NCBI GenBank assembly: GCA_018343915.1
Contig: JABRWF010000007.1
Coordinates: 3,844,001-3,908,000, forward strand
Direction of reading: 5' to 3'
Length of the DNA stretch: 64,000 nucleotides
Source: Agroathelia rolfsii
Lineage: Eukaryota; Basidiomycota; Agaricomycetes; Amylocorticiales; Amylocorticiaceae
Of the stretch, positions 37,601-49,167 are shown one piece after another. How positions within the stretch are numbered: position 1 is the first letter of the stretch; the number at the start of each line of letters is the position of its first letter. The position numbers were made by a program, and so were the translations under genes. The notes below the pieces were generated by a model, which was not told the DNA's origin, searched no databases, and was given only the letters and a program-made list of their open reading frames with translations.

Positions 37601-40600
37601 ATATTTCAAACTGATTAAGTAAGGGAGGAGGAGCTCTGGTATTAGATTATTGCGTGGTAAGATGCGCTGGTCCCTTGAGTGGAGGTAGCGACTGGGGTTC
37701 CGGCGTCAATAACTCTAAAAGAAATGCAATGTCGCCTCCACGAAGCCAAAAAGCATACATAGAGTTGTCATCCAGAGAGTAAGTCTAGCAATCGCGATCC
37801 ATTCTGATGGCTCTTTGAGATGCGAAGTGTGGCCTAGGTAGGTGCACTCAAGATACGACAGGATCTGGGGGGATGTCGACGGTGGCCTTGATAGTATGCT
37901 CCATAAGATCACGAAACTCCTCCTCGACAGTCTTCAGATGATGATAATTACTGGAAAGGGCACTATCTAGTAAGTTTAAGCGACCTTCTGAAAAATCTGT
38001 AGTATCAATGGAGTAGCTCTTGAGTCTTTCGTATATAGTATGCTTCGAGCCCAGCCGGGCGATATTCCTAGTAATGCCTGCATCAAATACAGATGTGAGT
38101 ATGTGATCAAGAGCATGATTCGTATATGTGATCATTAATATCGGTCGGACTCCGCTAGCAATTAGGACATTTAGAAGACGTATGCCGGTGTAACTCTGTG
38201 CGACAGCATTATCCACGATAATTCTGTAAAAACATGTACTTTCCCGGCTCCTGGGGGCATAAGATCACTCGCTTAGTAAATAGACCTCTTTATGAGCAAT
38301 GTGAACATACTCTTGAATGGACGTCATCTCTCGAGTTGAGACATCTACTACTGCATCAGCTTGACTCAGATCGAGCTCGCTCTTACCTTTTAGGCGCTCC
38401 TGAGCAGAAGCGATAGAGCCAGGATCGGAAACGTCAAGCTTTCATGAGGTATCCTCGGATTCATCTCCATCCCGCCGAAGAAATGAAAGGTCAGATCTAA
38501 ATTCTGGAACACAGGCATATGCAGGTGGATGAATATCAATAGACCCGAGCGATCCTTGAGGTTGATGAACAAGATATCGAGACAAGGATATGGTTTCCGG
38601 AATAGCACGAAGAGCTTCTAGGAATGACTTGATGGTGTCGTACATAACAGAAGACTCGATGAGGATCCGCACGCTGTTACTATCATTTTCTGGCTGCCTC
38701 AGCACATCGATAATGCATAGTTCAACAGCAGGATCCAAAAAAACATCTGTACGTCAATTTGTTCGGCTCCGGGGGAACCTCCCGAGGATCCAATGGAAGG
38801 TGCAGATAAGAGAGCCAGGTAGACGGTAATTTTTTTCCCGTGCTTCCATATGAGAGCAACGAACTCTCCTTGCATCAAACATTTGCCGCCTATACCTTTC
38901 CAAAAGTTGGTTCGCATATCTTCATCGGCGCTACGAACTCTTCCTGGGGAGTATCAACCTTCAAGTTGACGGAAACGCCTTTCTTTCCGAGAGAGATGGA
39001 CGTGAAGCCTACATGAATATACACGTTGAAAATAACGTTATCGCCACTGTGTCCTACGCCTTGGTACTTGCCGCCGTTGTTCTGAATAAGTCAATCAAGC
39101 TGGGTTTTCTCGATTTTCCGTTCGGGTTGGCCAGGTCTACGAGTGGTGCTCATATCGTGAGCAATAAACTGCACAGCGGTGCGGATTGAAGCACTATTCT
39201 TGACATTATTAAAATGAATAGCATCTTCTTTTCAAGCACTTACATCATCTCCTACCTCAGGAGGCGGAACTGAATATCCAGAAGGCGCTCTACACTATCA
39301 GAGGCAGAGGGATATGGAGTACATGGAATTTTTGCTGGTAAATATGACACATCAACTCTTCGTATATTAGTGCGATTTGAATCTTGTCAATGTCTACGAA
39401 ATCGTTGTCACGCCTAGGTCCCTCATCTCTATCTTCGCCCGGGCCTTCGTACGATCGTTCCAAGACGGCAACTAGTCCATCCTGAGGCTGGCCTCTAGTT
39501 TTAGAGGTAAGATTGTCCGAGATCCTGGGTTGCCTAGACAATCTGGAGCCTTCGCGATTCACGATGAGAACAAGCCTTTCAATCTTTTATCTTAGATGTA
39601 TGAGGACATTGTCGTGCATTTCAGAAGATGAGTTGGCGAAGGGATCGTCAAAGCGAGGAGGCGATGCCAATATTCGGCTGATCCAGGAATCAAGCCAATC
39701 CTGAAAATTGCGTACAAGGTCAGGTAAACGACTTTGAATTGCAACAATGTTCTTAAATCTTGTGAGGAGTCTGGAAAGAAATGGCATGTCAATTGAATTA
39801 CCTGGTATTATTTGCGTTTCGCATCCTTACTCGAAAGAAAAGACAGCAAAAGAAAAGAAACATTGAACTCCCAGCATTGGATCATTATTGTGCGTGTCTT
39901 TGAATGACCCTGTGCGTATGATGGACTTTATGCAATTTTCTATGGTTGACGAAAATCTGTCAAAATCATCTGAGAAAATGATCTGATAGAGTGCACTATT
40001 GTGCGTTGAGTTAAAAATTGATAACGTCTATGAATGAAAGTTCATTTGATGAGCGTGCTCAAAATGCTCTTAATCACGAATTCGGAGGAGAAATACTAGA
40101 ATAAATGACATTATTTTGGTCTTCGTGCTCGTAAATATTCTTACCCGAAGAAGAGTTATATATCCTCTTTGAAAAGATAAGATTTGCCGATTCCAACCAG
40201 CCTGAGAGGTGACCTGACTCCAGCGAATAATTTCTCTTACGCGAAAAAGACCAGGTCCCTGGTCCAAGGCGACCGAGTGCAAAAATAAAGTCTTAAAACA
40301 AATTGCTTACTGATGCAATCGATTTGAGCATTACCTGCATATATATGAGTATTGAAGATGCGAATTTTGAGCAAGATGAAACATGTACGTGCCCATCCTC
40401 GCTAATCTATCAAACGCACTTGTTATTAGTACAATGGAGTAGAGAATGAAAACTTAATAAACCATACCCAAGAGCCGTTGTTAGTCGTGGCACTATTAAT
40501 TATATTCAAAAAGCTATATATCTCAGGTGTCGTGGTGAAACAAAAATCTGGCCGGAGAAAATTTTCAAGAAACGCTGCGCCTGGCCGGGAGATAATGCAT

Positions 40601-40979
40601 TGGCGGTCTGAATAAAGAAGCCGTCTGTCCCAGCTCCAAGCTGAGACACCTTGCTAAGACCTTGTCCTGTCAAGAATGGGGCTATCACAGTAGCCGCGGT
40701 GATCTGTGAAGCTGACGCGCCCCATGGATGGCTGTGTATAGAGGCAAAATGTGACGCTGATTGTTTTGAGGGAATTGAGTGCTCGAAACGACATCGATCT
40801 CCTTCCCTACACCCGCTAGGAGTGTTGAAATGGTGGCAAAGCTGCGGCGTCGGCTGTTCTGAGGGAGCTATGTGTCCGAAATGACATTTATCCCTTACTC
40901 TACATCCTCTAGGAGAGTTGAAGTAGCGGCAAGGCTGCCGACGACTTTGGCTGTTAAGAAAATGCTGAGTCGTAGACAT
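34665..40979 (-). pseudogene. Truncated, decayed second ZNFX1-type helicase copy
   Basis: This is colinear with 27280-33691 of the intact gene. The start (40979, MSTTQHFLNSQSRR) is kept, and there are two CCCH fingers in tandem (CRYFNSPRGCRVRDKCHFGH and CHHFNTPSGCREGDRCRFEH) where the intact copy has one. The 523-codon exon of the intact gene is broken here into pieces under 100 codons, and the 458-codon exon into pieces under 125. The P-loop exon reads PPGAGK, and its donor is displaced by one base. Motif II reads EKAG instead of EEAG (about 36866), losing the catalytic glutamate, and motif VI is FRTKEG. Homology stops inside the first NFX1 finger block after YMCRET, so the rest of the fingers and the RZ finger are absent. 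Confidence 0.88.
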
Positions 40980-41255
40980 ATGAGTGTGGGGTGGGATTTG
41001 GAAATGAGTTTCACGGTGGAAGCCATAGTTTATAAAGAAGGCCGTGATGAACTTTCTCTACGGTTATACCGTATTCATTCATGGGACGATCCATTGGCAC
41101 GAGACGGCACAGTCGCATCACTTTGTTGTATAAGCAATCTAAGCGCTCGTAAAGGATGGTAGGAAAGAACATCAGTCCACTGAAAACAAGAAATTAAACT
41201 GTCATAGTTATCCTGTGCTTTTGATGCGGCAGTTCAATCTGTACTATATTCTTGG
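40980..41255 (-). promoter_or_regulatory. Duplicated promoter copy of the helicase pseudogene
   Basis: This aligns with 33692-33975 and keeps a TATAAA on the minus strand near 41028, so the pseudogene could still be transcribed. Homology ends near the shared CTATATT..GGAGAG sequence (about 41238-41260), which marks one end of the duplicated segment. Confidence 0.5.
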
Positions 41256-41556
41256 AGAGATACCGTGACTTGTTTCCAACTTCAAGTTGGAATTCAAGCA
41301 CATGTTCAAGTTAGTGTGATGTCATGTGGCTTCTGTGGCTGGGTGCGTTACGTAATTAATCTGCCACATGAATATGTGGCTATTGTGGCTGGCTGTCGTT
41401 CGTCGTCCTCGACTTCATCATCATCATCGACTTTCCTGCAGCAATTGTTTCTCTTTCTCTCTCCTCAATCAGCCTCGTTCTTGTCTTGTACTCTAAGGCT
41501 CTAGGCAACAACGCCTTTCTTTTTCTTGCTTTACTCTTCTTCTCTTTTACTTCATT
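41256..41556 (+). promoter_or_regulatory. Promoter and leader of the 5-phosphatase gene
   Basis: A pyrimidine-rich stretch (TTTCTCTTTCTCTCTCC at 41449-41465, further CT-rich blocks to 41552) precedes the start codon. CT-rich leaders are common around basidiomycete transcription starts. A short repeat of ATGTGGCT.CTGTGGCTGG / ATGTGGCTATTGTGGCTGG occurs near 41325 and 41373. No TATA box is evident. Confidence 0.4.
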
Positions 41557-44500
41557 ATGTCTGGTGTAGGCAACCTCCGCGCACAGTTTGAACAGCTGGC
41601 AACTCAGAGCAATTCGTGCTCTCACTCGAATCTGCCCTCTCTCCAACCTGCTCCCCCTTCGCCTCCTCGGGCACCTTCTCGTGCTCACTCTCCCCAGCCC
41701 TCTGTCATCTCGTCCTCGCTATCTTATTTGCAATTATCTCCCAACCCCAAGTCTTCCATGAGATCTGCATTACAGTCTACTGCATCAGAGCTCAAATCGC
41801 CTAATGCGAAATCACCACCCCCACCCCCACCACGAAGATCGTCTCCCAAGAGAGACTCCCCTCCATCTTCCTCGTCTTCGCCTGGCCTTGAAGCACTCTT
41901 GCGACGCCCTCCGCCGCCACCACCATCAAATAAGACGATCGTTTTCAAGAATGAGAACTTTAATCAATCTCCATTCCTAACTCCTTCTAGCCCTCACCCT
42001 TCTGTCCATATCGATACTCGTACCCAACATAGATCATTTCTGCACGAACAAAATAATGCTACACCCTTCCTTTCTACTTCTCCTTCTAAACCGCCTCCAC
42101 CTCCCAAGCACCCCCAATTGGTTGCTCAGTCACCGTCCGCCATTACTCCGACATCCTCTCGAATTTCCCTGCGTCCTTCCCCTCCTAGCACCTCCAGCAG
42201 GATCTCAGTGAATTCTCCACCTCCACCTCCCCAGCGCGCTGGATCCCTGCAGCCCGAACGTCTCACTGGCCCTTCCCCCCGGAAGTCATCCAGCCCCCCG
42301 CCCTTGCCGGGCCGTCCCGCTTCCACTGCCCTTACTTTTTCACCTCCGGACATACTGTCCACCTCCCCTTCGGACCGACCCACTTTGACGCTAACGAAGA
42401 GCATCCCAGATGCCAAGGGCATTCCCGCCCCGCCAAAGCGTACATTGGCCCCGGGCGATCCACTACCTCCCCTCCGCGCACCCATAGAAGTTGATCATTC
42501 ATCCGACTCGTCCGATGATGAGCCATCACAACCCATGGACTCGCTTCCTGACTCTACCCGTGCCTCCAGACTGCCGCCGATAGCCACTGTCTACCCCGCC
42601 GCTGCGAGTGCGTGTGCGAAAATCCAAGTTAAACACAACGAAGGCCGTGCTATCGCCTCAGGCCAATACCTGGTCGTCTTGTCCCACGGCCATCTGCGGG
42701 GATATAATCTACTGCAGTCCGATGCGCCTGTATGGGAGCTAGGCAGGAAGGAACTCTGCTTGCACAGCTCGTCGAAGCTTCTTTCGATGGCGTTCCGGCC
42801 TTGCACGTATGATCCCGGCAATTTCCTCTGGGCGGGTACAAGCGATGGACATCTCCTCGAGGTTGACGTGCGGCATGGCAAGCTGCACGGGAACAGATTT
42901 AGCGCCCATACCTCTTCCATCACACACATATTCCGCCATGGTCAGGCCATGCTCACGGTCGACGACGGCGGCAAGGTGCTTGTGTTCGAGCCGGTCTCTA
43001 ACGACGTCGACGATGTCGCTCTGTGGAAGACACAGCCAGCTGTGCTGCGTGCCCTGGCTGATCATGACTTTGCCGCTCTTTCAGGCGGATGGCTGTGGAT
43101 GTCCAAGCGCAAGGACTCCAACGGCGAGTCGAGCGTAAATCACATACGCGTCTATAACCCATTCGAGCGCGGCAACGTCACCAAGACGGTCTTCCCGACC
43201 GTCGATGTTGGTATGGCCATGGCGGCCACGACGATGCGCTCGCATCCAGGCATGGTCTTCATCGGCCATGAGGGTGGTTACGTCAGCATTTGGGCCACAG
43301 ACCCAACACCGGTTTGCACCTCCGTCGTGAAGCTCTCTGCCGCCGTCGTGAGTATGGTTGGCGTAAGCGATCGGCTGTGGATTGGTGAACGTGGCGGATC
43401 GATTGCTGTGTATGATACGACGCAGAGCCCGTGGACGATTACGAACCTCTGGGTGGCACATCACAAGGCTTCAACGGCATTTTTGGATGTTGATCCATTT
43501 GCAATTGACAAAGCTGGTCGCTTGATTGTTGTCAGCGTTGGCAGAGATGAGCGCGTGAGACTCTGGGACGGCTTATTGGCCGTTGACTGGATAGGTAACC
43601 GTATTGCTTTATACTTTTAGGCATTTACTGACCTTTTGTTCCTTCAGAAAACGAGCTACTCAAACGTGAAAAAGAATACAGCACATTCCGTGACATTAAT
43701 GCGTTGCTCTTCTCCTGGAACGTAGATTCTCAACTTCCAGAGGCCCTTTCTAGTAACGCCAATAGCATGAGCCTCCTCTTCGACGTCCTGTCTAGCATGA
43801 ATACTTCCGAGCTTCCTGACATCATATCATTCGGCTTTCAAGAGGTAGTCGACCTCAATAACCAGCGCAACATTGCTCGCGATCTCATACAGGGCAACCA
43901 TCACCATGACGCGGACGGTGGTGGCACTCAGTTACTGGACGAGTCACAATCTTCTTACAAGGCGTGGCATGACAAGCTTCGGTCGGTGGTGCGCATGACG
44001 TTCCCGGCTGATGTGACGTACCAAGTCGTGAAGACCGAGACCCTCGTCGGCCTGTTCACGGTGTTCATGGTGCGTACCTCGCTCATGCCCCGAGTGAGGG
44101 AGGTTGCCATCAAGAAGATGAAGCGAGGCTTTGGAGGGAGAACTGGCAATAAGGTCATTGCCCCCATTTTGTGCTATGGCTACTTTTGCTGATATTGATT
44201 CTTTCTAAAGGGCGCCATTGTCACTCGTCTTGTGTTGGACAACACTTCGCTCTGCTTCGTCAATTGCCATCTTGCAGCTGGTCAGCACAAGGTCCGACAG
44301 CGCAATTCGGACATTAGCGCAATCATGGAACGCAAGGATCTATTCAATATGGCTCCAGAAGACACCTTTGCATTCGTAGGCGGTGGAGACGGCCAGATGA
44401 TTCTCGACCATGAGACTATCTTTGTATGTCTGATCGACATCACAGGATAGTTCATTTTATCCAACAACTCATGAAAAAATTCCTTTTGCTTTTACAGGTC

Positions 44501-44980
44501 AGCGGCGATATGAATTATCGCATCAATGTCACACGAGAGGCAGCGATAAGCGCTATCCAGAACCGCGATTTCAAGCTCCTCTCAGCACATGACCAGCTTC
44601 AGAAGGAGCTCAATAATAATCCGCGCTTCCGTCTACGTTCGTTCCAAGAGGGCCCGCTTTCATTTGCACCGACGTACAAATATGACCGTCGCTCCGATAC
44701 GTACGACACGTCTGCCAAGCAGCGTGTGCCGGCGTGGTGCGACCGCATCCTCTGGCGTGCGTCAAAAGCAGATCGCGTACGCCAGCTGAGCTACCGCCGT
44801 TACGAGGTGGATATTGCCGATCACCGGCCGATTAGCGCCAGCTTTGCCGTGACCGTCAAGAGCGTCGATCCGCAAAAGCGTGTTGCCCAGAAGGAGAAGC
44901 TCCTGCGTGTTTGGCTTGAACATCAAAAGCGTCTTTTGACATCCTTGAGGGAGTTTTACGTTCAACAAGCTATATTATAA
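41557..44980 (+). CDS. Inositol polyphosphate 5-phosphatase with beta-propeller
   Basis: This predicted enzyme removes the 5-phosphate from phosphoinositides or inositol phosphates. Exons 41557-43594, 43648-44153, 44211-44423 and 44498-44980 sum to 3240 nt (1079 residues). Residues 1-330 are a proline/serine-rich, probably disordered tail with many polyproline stretches suited to SH3/WW binding. Residues about 340-680 look like WD-type propeller repeats (LWAGTSDGHLLEVDVRHG, DERVRLWDG). The catalytic domain (about 690-1050) has FSWNVDSQLP, FGFQEV, GNKGAI, FVNCHLAAGQ, SGDMNYRI, PAWCDRILW and ADHRPISA, so all metal and phosphate-binding residues are present. The layout recalls plant WD40-5PTases and yeast Inp51-53 relatives, but without a SAC domain. 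The start follows a CT-rich leader. Confidence 0.92.
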
Positions 44981-45353
44981 AAATAAAAATAAAACGATTC
45001 TTCGCCTACCTATTTTCTTTTTATTTTCCTGCACATTGTCCGGCTTGCGTTTCTTTCCATACATTCTAGACACTCTTTTCAAAATTTCTCTTCTCGTTGC
45101 ATGGATTTTGCTTGATTTTTCCTTTCCTTCCTTGCACATAAACGGACTAGACTTGTACGTACGATCATCGAAATGTACCTGTACCCATAGCGCTACCCAT
45201 ACATATATACAATAATCATTAGACGGGTTAAATGTGCACGGCTGCTGTTGCCACAATTTGGACCGGGATCTCGGGCCGGCGTACACGGGGTAGCGCCTGA
45301 GTGCCCAATGGCATATGTTATGCCTCTACTTGTTAGCTATCATCCACATATCT

Positions 45354-46262
45354 ATGCCAAGAAACCCAGCTGTTTCTCATGAAACATCACCGTCTACTTC
45401 TTCTTTGACTCGAAATCGCTCTCAAAAGCGATGTGGGCATCATGAATGCCTTCTGAGTACACCCCGCTGTTGTCATTGCTCTGATCTTCGACCTACCCCA
45501 CCACCTGGTTCGGGATATCCTGTATATATCGATGGTCAGGGCTTTACTGTGCGCGAGAACGCGCGAGATTCCATGTATTGCACCGCCTGCCGCCGTTTTA
45601 ACGGAGTAGACCACAACGAAGCTCGCCGGATGCGCACCCAGAGAGAAGAAGAGCGAAGGCGTTTCTTGTTCTCTCGCGCCGCGCGTGCGTTCAATTACGC
45701 AAATGTGGCCAGCGATACATATGTCTCGCCTTTGGAAGATCTTTTCGGCGATACTGAACAACCAGGCACTGATAATGTTCGTCGGTCTTTTGGTGATAGC
45801 GAAGGGGCAACCCCAGTGGGACTGGATGGGCACTCGACAATCTTAGCGAATGGTCCACCTGAGCCATTGGATCGGGATGCCGCCAATATTGCTTCGATGG
45901 CCGATGGATCAGTAAACCAGCAGCTCTTGTGCGCGATTTGCTATTCTTGCCAGCGCTCTGCTCTGCTCTTGCCCTGCAGGCACCTTGCTCTTTGTGCTAA
46001 TTGTGCTGAGCGGACCTTTTCTGGGCACGCGCGCCAAGGAGCTCCATCGGCACATGGTCTTCACCAGAGTCAAGTCTTGTCCAATTCATTGTCCTTGCTA
46101 GCTATGGCAAACAGTATCGTGCACAGGAGCAGAGGTGACACGGGTGCAGAGTATCAGCTGATGGCTGATGATCCGGGGATGAGCGAAGAATGGGGGGCTG
46201 GCCCGCCCTGTCCAATTTGCCGGGTGCCTGGTGTGGGATGGATCCGTGTTTTTCTTGCTTAA
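45354..46262 (+). CDS. RING-finger protein
   Basis: This is a single-exon gene. The chosen start is MPRNPAVSHE; an earlier in-frame ATG lies at 45315, and the first 13 residues from it look like random hydrophobic sequence. The 302-residue protein has a Cys/His-rich N-terminal region (CGHHECLLSTPRCCHCSDL, then CTACRRFNG), a basic Arg/Glu-rich coiled stretch (ARRMRTQREEERRRF), an acidic middle, and a C-terminal RING of the C3HC4 kind. The RING pairs CAICYSCQRSALLLPCRHLA and CANCAE with CPICR about 75 residues later, so its central loop is unusually long. A ubiquitin E3 ligase role is the family expectation; the substrate is unknown. Confidence 0.75.
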   Translation: MPRNPAVSHETSPSTSSLTRNRSQKRCGHHECLLSTPRCCHCSDLRPTPPPGSGYPVYIDGQGFTVRENARDSMYCTACRRFNGVDHNEARRMRTQREEERRRFLFSRAARAFNYANVASDTYVSPLEDLFGDTEQPGTDNVRRSFGDSEGATPVGLDGHSTILANGPPEPLDRDAANIASMADGSVNQQLLCAICYSCQRSALLLPCRHLALCANCAERTFSGHARQGAPSAHGLHQSQVLSNSLSLLAMANSIVHRSRGDTGAEYQLMADDPGMSEEWGAGPPCPICRVPGVGWIRVFLA

Positions 46263-47229
46263 TGGAGGATCGGACTGAAGGTTTTATTTGAGTAGTTTGC
46301 ACTAGCCACGAATATAGCCTCTGCAGACTGTTCAAATGAATTATGGTTTCTCTGCAATGTCATTCTCATTGAGAGTTTTTGGGCATCATTAAACAGCACA
46401 TGTGGCTAACCTATGACCTTGATATTTACTGTACGCATCGACGGTACTGTAGAGTACAAGCCGTAATAGTATTGTCGGTGGCATGTGTTGTCCCATGTAG
46501 CGTGCCTGCTAGTAATTGCTCTAACTTGAGCGCTTAAGACCTTGACCTCTTTTCCTTTTCACTTCATCAATGAGACCACGTGTGACGAACCCAGATCGTT
46601 TGATGGAATGTAGGGCGTAAATCTCTGTTGAACATGTATATATTCACACCTGTAAACATGTCCCCAGGAACACGAACGCGATGCTATTCAAAGCATCCGT
46701 CTTCATCGCCCTCTGCGCAACTGATGCTTGTTTGTGCAATCCTTCTGTTTTTGCCTTCTTTGATTTTCTCTCATGCTTCGAAAACATGAGTAGTGGGTAC
46801 AGTAATATCCAACTAAACCTATGGCTGTTCTCCAGGCTGATCTGCTCAAACTAAAACAAGCAGGACTTACGGCACTGCGTATCTTACGCCTAACCGATCC
46901 AACCGCAAAGAAAAGTGTAATTCTCGGAAATATTCTATCCTTGATAAAAATTAGTGCCTCATATTCAGGACAAAAAGCAGAAACGTAAACTACTAATTGC
47001 AATTTAGCTAGGTACATCGTCATTCTTGTGAGAAAAACCCCTTGTTAGGGCCTGTCTAACTTGCTCAGTGGTATGCACAAGCGCATCGGAGGCATAATCC
47101 CTCCGTGAATCGGAGCCTCCTTGTAACTGAGTACCAGGGTCAGGATGTACCTATCCCTATTCAAGTTCTTTTGCCCATCGGCGTCTTCAATGGGGAAGAG
47201 GGGGGGGGGGGGGAGAATCTCATAGGAGG
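46263..47229. other. Intergenic
   Basis: I see no gene. A 106-codon minus-strand frame (46703-47023) has no motif. The stretch ends in the promoter of the next gene and includes a run of about 14 G near 47201-47214. Confidence 0.45.
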
Positions 47230-47237
47230 TATAAAAG
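47230..47237 (+). promoter_or_regulatory. TATA box
   Basis: TATAAAAG lies 97 bases upstream of the start codon at 47327 and just after a poly-G run. The position suits a TATA box with transcription starting near 47260. Confidence 0.6.
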
Positions 47238-47326
47238 GAGAGCCAGCATTTTCTTCGAGGTGCATACTAAATTCTTCAATCCTTACATTCACTTCTCGAA
47301 GTATCCACCTCTCTCCAACAGCCAAC

Positions 47327-48397
47327 ATGGGAAACGTCGTTAGCGATATCGTCAAAACTATTGACAAGGCCGACGAGAAAGAGCAAGCCGCCAAAGAGCA
47401 ACTCGAAATGCTCATGAAATTAGCGGATGCTCGTCTCGATACCTTTCAGGAACGCCTGAACCGCATGTTTCTCGATCAGCAATGTAAGTACCATAAAGAA
47501 CTTGAAAAATTCAAGTCGTATTTATGCGGTTATTTCTACCTTCAGCAGCGGCCAAGATGAGTGTTCCGGGTAATCGTGCCTTACGTTTTGAGCGCTCCGT
47601 TCGAGTCGACACTGGTGCAGAGGTAATATAGCAACAACCATTTTATCAGGATTATGCCCATTGGCATGGCTAAACCTTATAAAAAGGGTGCTCCCGGAGT
47701 GGGAGAAGCCGTTGATGCATTCTTTGGCGCCTCAAAGACCGGCGCTGACGGCGTTTTGGAGGGATTCAAGGTACCTTACCGCAGCAAATTGATATTTTTT
47801 TTGCCTTGGATATTGATTAGTCGTTTTTCTCAAAAGGCTGTTGTTAAAACCGGTTTAAAAACTATATTGGGAGACACCTCTGCTGGGGAAAGTTATGATG
47901 AGAAATTTTTCGTGTGCATCAAACAGTCAGTTGGATGGCTTTTTCTGCGCATCTACTCAAGAGTCTTCGTCATGCTGATATATCTATCCTAGCAATGCTA
48001 TCATCCGTGTCGATATGATGACCTATCGGTAAGTTGAGCACATTTGATGCAAAATATAGTACTCACGTGAACCGCAGCTACAACTTCCGTAACGAAGGCG
48101 TCATTTCCACGCACAAGAACGTCCTAGCCTATATCCTTTGCGTTTCGGTTGTCGACCATAGAGCTGTCACACCAGATGAGATTGTTTATCTCGCTAGTGA
48201 ATTCGCTGGTGATGAATCAGAGAAATACGAGGTTTGCTCCCTTATCTTTTAGATTGTAGAAACGAGAAAGGTTGATAAGTACATTTCCTCAGGCATATCT
48301 CTTCAACTTGATTAATGTCTGGAATAAGCTGAGGGACAACGATCGGGACAGTCGCGCATTGCCCGACAAAATGGGCCAAATGACAGTCCGCTCTTAA
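47327..48397 (+). CDS. Small protein of unknown function, N-myristoylation signal
   Basis: I do not recognise this family. Seven exons (47327-47483, 47546-47622, 47687-47770, 47837-47925, 47993-48028, 48078-48231, 48293-48397) sum to 702 nt, or 233 residues, all in phase. MGNVVSDI fits the N-myristoylation signal MGxxxS. Residues 10-50 are charged and likely helical (DKADEKEQAAKEQLEMLMKL). A Gly/Ala-rich middle follows (GAPGVGEAVDAFFGASKTG), then a C-terminal half with YDEKFFVCIKHNAIIRVDMM, NFRNEGVISTHKNVLAY and SVVDHRAVTPDEIVYLASEF. The third intron acceptor (AAAAAG|GG) was chosen because it alone keeps phase; the nearer CAG at 47649 would break it. A TATA box and pyrimidine-rich leader point to strong expression. 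A membrane-tethered role is inferred only from the N-terminus. Confidence 0.75.
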
Positions 48398-49167
48398 TCA
48401 GCATCCCCGAAAATCCTGGGACTACTTGTGTCCTATATCGATCCGACTCCGAGTCTGCTAACGGAGGTTCTCCTAGCTTTTATCCTGATCGAGACTTGGA
48501 TAGACCGCCAACTTTTTCGTACGGACCGAGTACCAGAATACCTGCCCCAGCGCTCATTACAAAAGTCTATTTCTTCCTTACCCTCCCTCTCTCCTTTCTC
48601 TTGTCTTTTGCTCATTCTGGTTTGTCTTATATAATAAATAAGCTTGGTGCAAGTAAATATATTAATTAATTACCGTGACTTTGCATTAGGCCTGAGAGGC
48701 CTGCTCTGTATGCAAACTGGAACACTTCATTCGTTGTTACCTGCTTTGTACTCATTCCGAAGGTATTTATGGCACCTCTCATCACTGGTACTAACTATAC
48801 AAAATATGTCCTGATTTTTTATCCCCTTCTCCCTCGAAATGGTACTCTTATATTTCTGTAAAACTTGTGTGCATTGGCAACTAGTATAGCCCCGTGATTA
48901 GCATTTGACTAGCTCCGCTGGTGAGATGGATAGCTAATATATTCCGGTCCAGAGCGTCTACGGAAGGTGGACCGAGGTTCTCAGGATGCCATATTTCCAT
49001 CCTTTCGCATATACGACAGATTCAGTATTTACTAGTACCGAGACACAGAAATTCATAACTGGACACCAAAAGATAAATAATTTTAAACAAAAATCGTACT
49101 AGTACATTTGTAACTCTTTATACACATTTATCGACATAAGGAGGCGTACGTGTGTGCATTGGCATTC
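48398..49167. other. Intergenic between convergent genes
   Basis: I see no gene. Both flanking genes end here. It contains T-rich and AATAAATAA-type sequence near 48633 that could serve polyadenylation of the upstream plus-strand gene. Confidence 0.45.

Noticed and set aside
42126..42485. Minus-strand glycine-rich frame of 119 codons
   Set aside because: It is the complement of the proline-rich part of the 5-phosphatase gene.
47623..47649. 27-base intron ending at CAG 47649 in the myristoylated-protein gene
   Set aside because: It is too short and puts the next exon out of frame with a stop after seven codons. The acceptor at 47686 gives a 64-base intron and keeps phase.
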